Shown here: positions 1 through 5,433 of the stretch, one piece after another
Layout of the letters: every line of letters begins with the position of its first letter
Position numbering within the stretch: position 1 is the first letter of the stretch
Notes under the pieces: model-generated
What the model was told of the DNA's origin: nothing
What the model saw: only the letters and a program-made list of their open reading frames with translations
Databases searched by the model: none
Source of the DNA: an uncultured Hungatella sp.
Lineage (GTDB): Bacteria > Bacillota > Clostridia > Lachnospirales > Lachnospiraceae
DNA: 6,362 nt
Direction of reading: 5' to 3'
Assembly: GCA_910577935.1 (NCBI GenBank)
Contig: CAJTOT010000006.1
Location: 1 to 6,362 of the forward strand
Made by a program: the position numbers and the translations under genes

Positions 1-1
1 T

Positions 2-322
2 GGGCGTTTTGGCGGGGGAGAGGGCCAGGAATATATATTTGGAAAAGAGCGGCCGCTGGAGCCGAGAACGCTGCAGAACCATTTTAAGAGGTTTTTGAGG
101 GAAGCGGGGGTGGAAGACAAAAATTTCCATGCCTTGAGACACACATTCTCCACCAACTGTATCGAGAGAGGAACAGATGTGAAAAGCCTCAGCGAGATGC
201 TGGGACATTCTGATGTGCAGATCACGCTGAACCGGTATGTGCACCCGTCCATGGATGTGAAGCGGGGATACTTAGATTCTCTTTCCGCCTTTTATGGTCA
301 AATTCATGGTCAGGAAGATTAG
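2..322 (+). CDS. Tyrosine recombinase (integrase), C-terminal fragment cut by window start
   Basis: This is the end of a phage-integrase-family tyrosine recombinase, an enzyme that cuts and rejoins DNA at specific sites through a covalent 3'-phosphotyrosine. The frame is open from base 2, so the visible 106 residues continue a gene that begins outside the window; the internal TTG at 95 is not a real start. The catalytic half is recognisable: the H-x-x-R box is HALRH (visible residues 43-47, H43 and R46), the LGH box follows (H69), and the nucleophile is Y79 in the motif NRYVH. The first catalytic arginine would lie upstream. The tail after Y79 is 27 residues, a normal length. It converges on the sugar-uptake operon and is probably not functionally linked to it. 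Whether it is a mobile-element integrase, an orphan integrase or a Xer-like enzyme cannot be told from this fragment. Confidence 0.93.
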   Translation, partial: GRFGGGEGQEYIFGKERPLEPRTLQNHFKRFLREAGVEDKNFHALRHTFSTNCIERGTDVKSLSEMLGHSDVQITLNRYVHPSMDVKRGYLDSLSAFYGQIHGQED

Positions 323-358
323 AGAATGCCGTTGAGCGGCGGTGGCTTCTTTTGGGTG

Positions 359-379
359 CGTGGATTATAGAAATCCACG
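359..379. other. Perfect 8-bp hairpin in convergent gap
   Basis: The arms CGTGGATT (359-366) and AATCCACG (372-379) are perfect reverse complements around a 5-nt loop. The hairpin lies 37 nt after the recombinase stop and just before the larger hairpin at 385-430. It has no clean U-tract on the plus strand (AAAAC follows). It may add to transcription termination in the convergent gap, but this is inference. Confidence 0.5.
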
Positions 380-384
380 AAAAC

Positions 385-430
385 AGGGCGTCGGCAGAAT
401 CATCATTACTGGATGATTCCCCGGCGCCCT
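385..430. terminator. Likely bidirectional Rho-independent terminator
   Basis: A long hairpin sits between two convergent genes. The outer stem pairs 385-394 with 421-430 (10 bp including one T-G wobble, GC-rich). A small internal loop follows (C395, A396 against C420). The inner stem pairs 397-404 with 412-419 around a 7-nt loop. On the plus strand it is followed by CTTTGAATTTT, and on the minus strand by GTTTTCG, so both T-tracts are modest. It lies 62 nt after the recombinase stop and 79 nt after the propeller-protein stop, the right place to terminate both transcripts. Confidence 0.75.
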
Positions 431-509
431 CTTTGAATTTTCAATTCTGTGAATTCCGTTGCTGTTCGCTCCATCTCACGGCAAAGCCCAGACCTGTCTG
501 TACGGGTAA

Positions 510-1871
510 CTAAATTCCTCCATGCATACAAAGATTATTTTCGATATTCCTGGCGTATTGATTTCTTATATAATAGGGAGAAGCATACCGCTGCTTTGCC
601 CTCTGGCAGTCTCTGGCGTTTACATCCCGGTATATGCTCACTTTCCCTTCCGGGGCGTACACCATAACCTGCTCCCCCGGAAAATCCAGTATCTTGGTGT
701 TCATAGCCACTTTTCCTCCCATATGAAAGATTTTTCTTCCATTCCGGTCCAGCAGCTCTGTATCCCCGCCTGCGACGCCCCTTAGTATCTCATGCAGTCC
801 GTCCCCGTCTATATCCACCGGGGCGGTGTCAAAGAGGCTGAAGGGCCATGAGAGGGACTCTCCTGTAACCGCGTCGAAGACAAACTCCGTGATCCCTGTA
901 TAATATCGGTTTACCCCGTCCTTGGACTGGCCTGTGATTCTCATGCCGTTGGCGATCAGCCGGCCCTCCGGTCCGATGCGCCCCACCCAGCCTTTGTGAA
1001 TATGTCCCCGGTCCACAGCAGTCCAGATCGGATTTCCCTTTTCGTCGTACATGCCGATTCTCGGGCCATTCTCCTCATGGGATTCTCTGTTGATATAGAC
1101 TTGCCACCTTCCCGTCTCATGGTTGTAGACAGGCTGGCACATGTCTGAGTGTCCATGCCAGTTTTCCTTTTCGATGCAAAACATTTCCCTGCCGTCGTGG
1201 AGGGACAGACACCGTTCTCCCCACAGCACCTCGTCACACCCGTCCCCGTCTATATCAACGATGGGGAAGGAATGGCTGCCTCTGGCGCCAGGGGCCTCCC
1301 TGGGTATCTCCTTTGTCCATATACCTTCCATTTTCTCGTTCCACGCCTGAAAGTACATATCCTCATACGTTCCCTGAGCTGTCACCAGCACCGGCTTTCC
1401 CTGGTCATACCCCGCAAAAATATGATTTCTGAAATACCACATGGAGCGATGAATCCCCCCATGGTTTGGCCATGGCCATGTGCCGGTTACTTCCCCGGTC
1501 TCCACATCCCGCCGCTCCATCACGTATGCCTCAACCCACAGAGGATGTATGGGGTCAGAATTGTTCACCACATAAAGCTCGTCTCTGCCGTCACCGTCCA
1601 TGTCTATGAGCGTAAAATTATACAGGGCGGCGCTGGGCCAGATTCCCAGATCTTTTTTCCAGAGAATTTCCCCCTTGTCGTCAAATACTATGCCGTGAAG
1701 ACGGTCATTTGGCGGCACAAACATACTGTAATGCATATCCACGTCATAGCAGGCTGCGTAAAACGCCGCAAAGCCTTTCTTCCCGCTCCCCAGCTTTGCC
1801 GGCATCACCTTATATTGCAGGGACGGCGACCCCAGATTCAGAGAGAACACTTCTCTTATATCTATATCCAC
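510..1871 (-). CDS. FG-GAP/beta-propeller protein resembling PL11 rhamnogalacturonan lyase, cytosolic
   Basis: A 453-residue protein with no signal peptide or membrane segment, so probably cytosolic. Three calcium-loop-like FG-GAP/VCBS motifs are visible: DMDGDGRDEL (90-99), DIDGDGCDEV (206-215) and DIDGDGLHEI (353-362). The order of other segments follows PL11 rhamnogalacturonan lyases (YesW/YesX type): GKPVLVTAQGTY (158-169), GSHSFPIVDIDGDG, WHGHSD (238-243, compare GHGD in PL11), then ESHEENGPRIGMYDEKG and GNPIW. PL11 enzymes beta-eliminate the rhamnogalacturonan-I backbone; they are usually about 600 residues with an N-terminal beta domain, which is missing here. The start is GTG at 1871, supported by AGGAG at 1880-1884 with 8-nt spacing. 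It is the last gene of the transporter operon, so a role in cleaving or handling imported oligosaccharide is reasonable. The propeller is clear; PL11 kinship is by remembered motif order; lyase activity is unproven. Confidence 0.88.
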   Translation of the reverse strand: MDIDIREVFSLNLGSPSLQYKVMPAKLGSGKKGFAAFYAACYDVDMHYSMFVPPNDRLHGIVFDDKGEILWKKDLGIWPSAALYNFTLIDMDGDGRDELYVVNNSDPIHPLWVEAYVMERRDVETGEVTGTWPWPNHGGIHRSMWYFRNHIFAGYDQGKPVLVTAQGTYEDMYFQAWNEKMEGIWTKEIPREAPGARGSHSFPIVDIDGDGCDEVLWGERCLSLHDGREMFCIEKENWHGHSDMCQPVYNHETGRWQVYINRESHEENGPRIGMYDEKGNPIWTAVDRGHIHKGWVGRIGPEGRLIANGMRITGQSKDGVNRYYTGITEFVFDAVTGESLSWPFSLFDTAPVDIDGDGLHEILRGVAGGDTELLDRNGRKIFHMGGKVAMNTKILDFPGEQVMVYAPEGKVSIYRDVNARDCQRAKQRYASPYYIRNQYARNIENNLCMHGGI

Positions 1872-1872
1872 C

Positions 1873-1977
1873 TTATCTTCTCCTCTCTATTCTCAAAATC
1901 ACTGTGCCGGTGTCCTTGTTTTCCTCCATCAGGCGCCTGGCTGTCTCAAATCCCTTCACTTCCTCTATACTCCTCAT
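1873..1977 (-). pseudogene. 34-codon ORF resembling the C-terminal tail of a zinc-type dehydrogenase
   Basis: In the frame shifted from the binding-protein gene, an ATG at 1977 opens 34 codons ending in TAA at 1873, one base before the GTG of the propeller gene. The peptide contains KGFETARRLMEENKDTG followed by TVILRIE. This pattern (a helix of the form ETAxRLM, then KDTGxVIL) looks like the last residues of medium-chain alcohol/polyol dehydrogenases, recalled rather than searched. GGAGG lies only 3 nt before the ATG, which is poor spacing, and the frame is closed by TGA just upstream. Two readings fit: a leftover 3' end of a deleted dehydrogenase gene, or a short translated ORF that passes ribosomes from the binding-protein gene to the propeller gene. 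Chance is also possible. Confidence 0.3.
1880..1884 (-). promoter_or_regulatory. Ribosome binding site fixing the GTG start of the propeller gene
   Basis: AGGAG (minus strand) lies 8 nt before GTG at 1871, in a purine-rich stretch. It makes this GTG the preferred start although no ATG is near. Confidence 0.8.
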
Positions 1978-3406
1978 ATGCCTCCGTCATCTGCTCTGCC
2001 CACTGGTCCAAAAATTCCTCCACGCTCATCTCTTCCAGAAGCATTGCCTGAAAATTCGGCGGATTGTTGGAATTCATTATCGTGGAATAATCCGGAAGAT
2101 ATTTAGGCTGAGACACCAGATGACACTTCTCCGACGCCAGGGTGTTCAGGGCTTCTTTCGTTGCCTGGGCATCCTCCACCCACGGCTCCTCCAGCACCTT
2201 GTTGTTCATGGGAATCTGGCCGATTGACTCATTCCAGTAGCTGTTGGACTCTTCGGACAGCATAAATTCAATGAACTCCCATGCCCCCTCCGGGTCCGGG
2301 CAGGTGTCGAAGATACAGTATCCCCCCTGGCTCCCGGCGGTGTACGAATAAGTTCCTCTCAGGGAGACGGGAAAAGATACCGCCTGATACTGTTCCGGCG
2401 AAAGGGCGGAGGCGTGCTCGCTGGCCGAGCCTGTGTTGTGAAAAATAATCGCTGCCGATCCTCCGTCAAAGGCTGCTACCATCTCTTTATAGCTGTTGGT
2501 GATATCACTTTCCGCCGTGGAGGTGTTGTACAGCGCCTGATATCGTTTCATGAATTCCACGTGTTCCGGGGCATTGATGGTACAGATGCCGTTTTCGTCA
2601 AAATAATTTTCGATTCCCGAGTAGGCGTAAAGCACATGCTGCAGTTCCACGCAGCAGCTGGAATCTCCTCTCATGGAGAATCCGTAAACTCCTTTGTCAG
2701 CGTCAGTCATCATCTCCACCGCGTCGAAAAATTCTTCCCACGTAGCAGGTATGCCCACCCCTCTCTCTTTAAGCAAATCAGCGCGCACCCACATTAAGGG
2801 TGTGGACACGGTGTCTGTGATCATGTACAGGCGCCCTTCCGGGTCCAGTTCCCGGTTAAGTCTTATATAATTTTCGTTGATATAGGCGCCTTCCTCCCAT
2901 GTGTCAAAATACTGGTCAAGAGGTATCAGGCATTCCTGGGCGACCCAGTTAGACCCCCACGCGGCATTGCAGTGTCCGATGTCCGGTGTGGTATCTGTGG
3001 AGATGGCCACATCATATTTTTCTTTGGCAGAAGACGACGGTATTCCCTCATAAACCACAGTAATCCTCTCCTGGGACTGGTTGAACCTCCTGATCAATTC
3101 TTCATAATAGGGGGTCCGGCTCTCCCCCGCGTTCTCGTCCCAGAAGGTCAAGGTCACTTTCCCAGCCTGCCCCTCACTCCCAGCTGCTCCTGCCGGAGAA
3201 CCTCCTGTCCCGGACGCCTGCCGATTCTCTTTTGACTGGCTTCCTCCCTGCCGGTTTCCTCCCGTCCGGCTCCCTTCCTGCCGGTCCGTTCCCCCAGACC
3301 CCGAACCGGAAGACTGGCCGCATCCCCAGAGGCTTCCTGTCATCATGGCAGCCGCCAGGAACATCCCTGCTGTTCTTTTAAGTTTCTTCTCAATCTTCTT
3401 TTTCAT
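1946..3406 (-). CDS. Extracellular carbohydrate-binding lipoprotein of an ABC importer (family 1 SBP)
   Basis: A 486-residue solute-binding protein that would capture a sugar or oligosaccharide outside the cell and hand it to the two permeases encoded upstream in the same operon. Residues 1-29 are a lipoprotein signal: a lysine-rich start, a hydrophobic stretch (about 13-26) and the lipobox LWGC with C29 as the lipidated residue. Residues 30-82 are a Gly/Ser/Gln/Arg-rich tether. The folded domain begins at VTLTFWDENAG (84-94), the usual first strand of family 1 sugar-binding proteins, and runs through YQAVSFPVS and QGGYCIFDTCPDPEGAWEF to QIPMNNKV and the C-terminal EEFLDQWAEQMTEAYEEY helix. 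AAGGAG at 3413-3418, 6 nt before the ATG, supports the start. The last residues after EAYEEY (RGSEGI) may come from a neighbouring remnant read out of frame. The ligand cannot be deduced; a plant- or host-glycan fragment is inferred from the neighbours. Confidence 0.95.
   Translation of the reverse strand: MKKKIEKKLKRTAGMFLAAAMMTGSLWGCGQSSGSGSGGTDRQEGSRTGGNRQGGSQSKENRQASGTGGSPAGAAGSEGQAGKVTLTFWDENAGESRTPYYEELIRRFNQSQERITVVYEGIPSSSAKEKYDVAISTDTTPDIGHCNAAWGSNWVAQECLIPLDQYFDTWEEGAYINENYIRLNRELDPEGRLYMITDTVSTPLMWVRADLLKERGVGIPATWEEFFDAVEMMTDADKGVYGFSMRGDSSCCVELQHVLYAYSGIENYFDENGICTINAPEHVEFMKRYQALYNTSTAESDITNSYKEMVAAFDGGSAAIIFHNTGSASEHASALSPEQYQAVSFPVSLRGTYSYTAGSQGGYCIFDTCPDPEGAWEFIEFMLSEESNSYWNESIGQIPMNNKVLEEPWVEDAQATKEALNTLASEKCHLVSQPKYLPDYSTIMNSNNPPNFQAMLLEEMSVEEFLDQWAEQMTEAYEEYRGSEGI
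3197..3286 (-). repeat. Three imperfect 30-bp repeats in the lipoprotein tether
   Basis: Residues 41-70 of the binding protein read as three decapeptides: DRQEGSRTGG, NRQGGSQSKE and NRQASGTGGS, sharing (D/N)RQ at the start and a later serine. On the plus strand the core CCTGCCG recurs at 3217, 3247 and 3277, exactly 30 bp apart, with a further CCTGCCGG at 3189. In-frame 30-bp units can gain or lose copies without breaking the gene, changing only tether length. Confidence 0.7.
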
Positions 3407-3412
3407 GTTTTT

Positions 3413-3418
3413 CTCCTT
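3413..3418 (-). promoter_or_regulatory. Ribosome binding site of the binding-protein gene
   Basis: AAGGAG lies 6 nt before the ATG at 3406, at the end of a long purine-rich run on the transcribed strand. This strong site suits a protein needed in excess over its permeases. Confidence 0.8.
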
Positions 3419-3475
3419 TTCTTTTTTCTTTTCTGCTCATCTGTGTCTTCCTCTGTCTCTTCTGCCCCGATTACC

Positions 3476-3505
3476 CTGTCCTTCACTGTCCTTCACTGTC
3501 CTTCA
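3476..3505. repeat. Three exact tandem copies of a 10-bp unit between permease and binding-protein genes
   Basis: The unit CTGTCCTTCA occurs three times head to tail with no mismatch, inside the 114-nt gap between the second permease stop (3521) and the lipoprotein ATG (3406). On the mRNA each unit reads TGAAGGACAG, so the leader carries three copies of an AAGGA core and is purine-rich throughout. No hairpin was found in the gap. Slippage-made repeat is the simplest explanation; an effect on translation or mRNA stability is possible. Confidence 0.85.
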
Positions 3506-3520
3506 CACCGGCCTTCCCTA

Positions 3521-4363
3521 TCATCCCTTTACCGCCCCGGCTCCCAGACCGGACACCATATACTTCTGCACATACGCAAACATGACAAGAACCGGCGCCA
3601 GCGCGATCATGCTGCCAGCGCAGAGCTGCCCGTAGTTAATACTGTACTCCCCGATGGTCATACTCAGCCCTACGGGGATAGTGTATTTGCTCCCTGAACT
3701 GATAAACATGAGACTGTACAGATATTCATTCCAGCAGCTGATAAACGAGTAGGCGGATACTGCCGCCAGCCCCGGCAGAAGCAGGGGAAACAGCACCTTG
3801 GCCACTGCCTGAAAACGGCTGCATCCGTCCACCATGGCGGCCTCCTCCAGAGACTCCGGAATCCCGCTGATAAAGCTTCTCATAAGAGCCGCGTTAAATG
3901 GGATGTGGAACACGGTGTATGTCAGAACCAGCGACCAGTGATGATTGATCAGCCCCGCCTTGTGGTAAATCTTAAACAGCGGAATCATCAACATGGCGGT
4001 GGGAAAAAACTGAGTGCACAGAAGCGCCAGCAAAAACAAGGTTTTCCCTTTAAACTGATATCTCGCCAGGGCATATCCGTCCATGGCGGCAAACAACACC
4101 GTAAACACGGTACTCAACAGGGCGACCTTCAGGCTGTTGAGGAAATATGTTGAAAATCCGCTGTTCTGCCATGACAGCACATAGTTTTCCCAGGTAAATT
4201 TCATCGGCCAGTAGGTCACAGGCTTTGCCGCGATCTCCGGGCTGGTCTTAAAAGACGTGATCATCGTCCAGTAAAACGGGAATAACGTCCACACCACCGC
4301 TGCCGCCAGGATCAAGTATACCGCCGCCTGCTTCCTGTGCCTTTTTTTCCTGAATAATTTCAT
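3521..4363 (-). CDS. Carbohydrate ABC transporter permease, second subunit (MalG/YesQ-like)
   Basis: A 280-residue inner membrane permease of the CUT1 sugar-importer class, expected to pair with the permease encoded just upstream to form the channel. About six membrane segments are visible, the first near residues 14-34. The start of the periplasmic-type loop reads FPFYWTMITSFKT, typical of MalG-like subunits. The EAA loop that contacts the ATPase is SLEEAAMVDGCSRFQAVAKVLFP (residues 171-193), with G180 and P193 in place. The C-terminus KYMVSGLGAGAVKG is the family signature. ATG at 4363 is chosen because GAGAGGG lies 7 nt before it at 4371-4377, and it begins 4 nt after the first permease stop. 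A GTG 33 nt further upstream would add 11 residues inside the preceding gene and lacks a binding site. The gene ends in an in-frame TGA TAG pair. Confidence 0.95.
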   Translation of the reverse strand: MKLFRKKRHRKQAAVYLILAAAVVWTLFPFYWTMITSFKTSPEIAAKPVTYWPMKFTWENYVLSWQNSGFSTYFLNSLKVALLSTVFTVLFAAMDGYALARYQFKGKTLFLLALLCTQFFPTAMLMIPLFKIYHKAGLINHHWSLVLTYTVFHIPFNAALMRSFISGIPESLEEAAMVDGCSRFQAVAKVLFPLLLPGLAAVSAYSFISCWNEYLYSLMFISSGSKYTIPVGLSMTIGEYSINYGQLCAGSMIALAPVLVMFAYVQKYMVSGLGAGAVKG

Positions 4364-4367
4364 AGCC

Positions 4368-5252
4368 CTACCCTCTCTCTTCCTTTCCGAATCCACTGAG
4401 CCTCAGATACCCTCCCGCAAGCACAAACAGGATCAGAAACGAGACAACCGCCAGGGAACTCCCGTATCCGAAATTTCCGTCTCTTCTCGCCGTGTTGGCA
4501 AGATATACCGCCAGAGTCGTGGTCTTGTGTACCGGTCCTCCCCCTGTCAGGTTGAGAATCAGGTCCACGCTGTTGAACTCCCATATGGTCCTCAGCAGGG
4601 TAGTGAGCACAAGTGTCTCTTTTATGTACGGAAAGGATACATAAAAGAAATTTTCTCTCATCCCACCGCCGTCTGCCCTGCACGCCTCATACAGCTCTTG
4701 GGGGACTGACTGAAGAGCTGCCAGAAGCATGATGGAAAAAAACGGAATTCCTCTCCACAGCTCCGCTGCGATCAGGGCCCAAAAAGCCGTGTGCTTGTTT
4801 CCTGTCCACGCCACCGCCTTGGACAGGATGCCCAGCCGCTGGAGAAGGTCATTGAGAACCCCCACATTTTCATAGTACATCATGGACCACAGCATGGACA
4901 CCAGCACTCCTGACAGCGCCCATGGCAGAAAGATGACGGCGCGGAAGACACCACAGCCTTTAAATCTGCCTTTCAGCAGCAGCGCCAGCCCCAAACCAAA
5001 AACCATCTGCAGTCCCATCTCCGCGGCTACCCACTGGAACGAGTGAACCAGCGACTCCCAGAAAACCGGGTCAGTGCCGATTCGAACAAAATTGTCCAGG
5101 CCGATGAATCCGTTCTGCTTGGGCCTTGTCAGCAGTTCCCGGCGGAAGCTGGTGTAAAATACATTCCCCACAGGATAGAGCAGCAGCCAGATCAGCAGCG
5201 CGGCGGTGGGCAGCATAAGCAGATACGGCATATATGTTTTTTTCCTTCCCAT
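4368..5252 (-). CDS. Sugar ABC transporter permease, first subunit (MalF/YesP-like)
   Basis: A 294-residue membrane permease of the CUT1 sugar-importer class and first gene of the operon. Hydrophobic segments lie near residues 9-31, 70-93, 103-125, 157-179, 207-230 and 265-285. The short N-terminus MGRKKTYMPYLLMLP is the standard opening of this family. The ATPase-contacting EAA loop is QELYEACRADGGG followed by FFYVSFPYI (residues 185-210, G195). LTGGGP (235-240) is the conserved stretch before the last membrane segment. The frame stays open 44 codons upstream to 5384, but ATG at 5252 is chosen: AAGGAGGG sits 5 nt before it at 5258-5265, the family begins here, and the upstream extension overlaps the divergent promoter and has no family likeness. 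No ATP-binding subunit is present in the window, so a shared MsmX-type ATPase is likely used. Confidence 0.95.
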   Translation of the reverse strand: MGRKKTYMPYLLMLPTAALLIWLLLYPVGNVFYTSFRRELLTRPKQNGFIGLDNFVRIGTDPVFWESLVHSFQWVAAEMGLQMVFGLGLALLLKGRFKGCGVFRAVIFLPWALSGVLVSMLWSMMYYENVGVLNDLLQRLGILSKAVAWTGNKHTAFWALIAAELWRGIPFFSIMLLAALQSVPQELYEACRADGGGMRENFFYVSFPYIKETLVLTTLLRTIWEFNSVDLILNLTGGGPVHKTTTLAVYLANTARRDGNFGYGSSLAVVSFLILFVLAGGYLRLSGFGKEERG

Positions 5253-5257
5253 AGCTT

Positions 5258-5265
5258 CCCTCCTT
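5258..5265 (-). promoter_or_regulatory. Ribosome binding site fixing the start of the first permease
   Basis: AAGGAGGG, nearly a full complement to the 16S rRNA tail, lies 5 nt before ATG 5252. It decides against longer in-frame starts reaching to 5384. Confidence 0.88.
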
Positions 5266-5340
5266 TTCTTTTCTGTTATCAGTAAACCACAAAAATCAGG
5301 AAAAAATAATTCAAAATCTTTAGAAAACAGTTTGATATAT

Positions 5341-5357
5341 TTGGAGCTTGTTTCCAA
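5341..5357. promoter_or_regulatory. Short inverted repeat, possible regulator site in the divergent region
   Basis: TTGGA (5341-5345) and TCCAA (5353-5357) are inverted around 7 bases, between the two divergent genes and about 90 bases upstream of the first permease start. The repeat is short and could be chance. If it is real, it would be a candidate operator for the transport operon. Confidence 0.25.
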
Positions 5358-5371
5358 TTCCTCTTCCCTCA

Positions 5372-5401
5372 TTGACATCGGCAAATCAGTCTGTTTATAA
5401 T
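5372..5401 (+). promoter_or_regulatory. Consensus sigma-A promoter of the sensor gene
   Basis: A perfect -35 TTGACA (5372-5377) and a perfect -10 TATAAT (5396-5401) are separated by 18 bases. Transcription would start near A5408, leaving about 26 nt of leader before the ATG at 5434. No comparably good promoter was found on the minus strand for the transport operon, which fits steady expression of the sensor and activated expression of the transporter. Confidence 0.85.
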
Positions 5402-5433
5402 ATTTTTAACAAGCAGCAGGGGGAAATAAACTG

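Noticed and set aside
328..350. GCCG/CGGC mini-hairpin followed by a T-rich stretch as recombinase terminator
   Set aside because: The stem is only 4 bp and the T-tract begins several bases away; the hairpin at 385-430 is far stronger.
323..509. tRNA gene, attachment site, CRISPR or other RNA gene in the convergent gap
   Set aside because: No cloverleaf, no repeated spacer pattern and no direct repeat matching the window elsewhere was seen; only hairpins are supported.
1149..2051. A 300-codon open frame on the plus strand
   Set aside because: It lies antisense to the propeller gene and the end of the binding-protein gene, has no good ribosome binding site, and its composition (His, Pro, Ser, Cys rich, no domain pattern) is that of a mirror frame.
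4364..4396. GTG start at 4396 for the second permease
   Set aside because: It lacks a ribosome binding site and lies inside the first permease gene; ATG 4363 has GAGAGGG at proper spacing.
5253..5384. A 44-codon upstream extension of the first permease
   Set aside because: It overlaps the sensor promoter, has no family likeness, and the ATG at 5252 has a near-perfect ribosome binding site.
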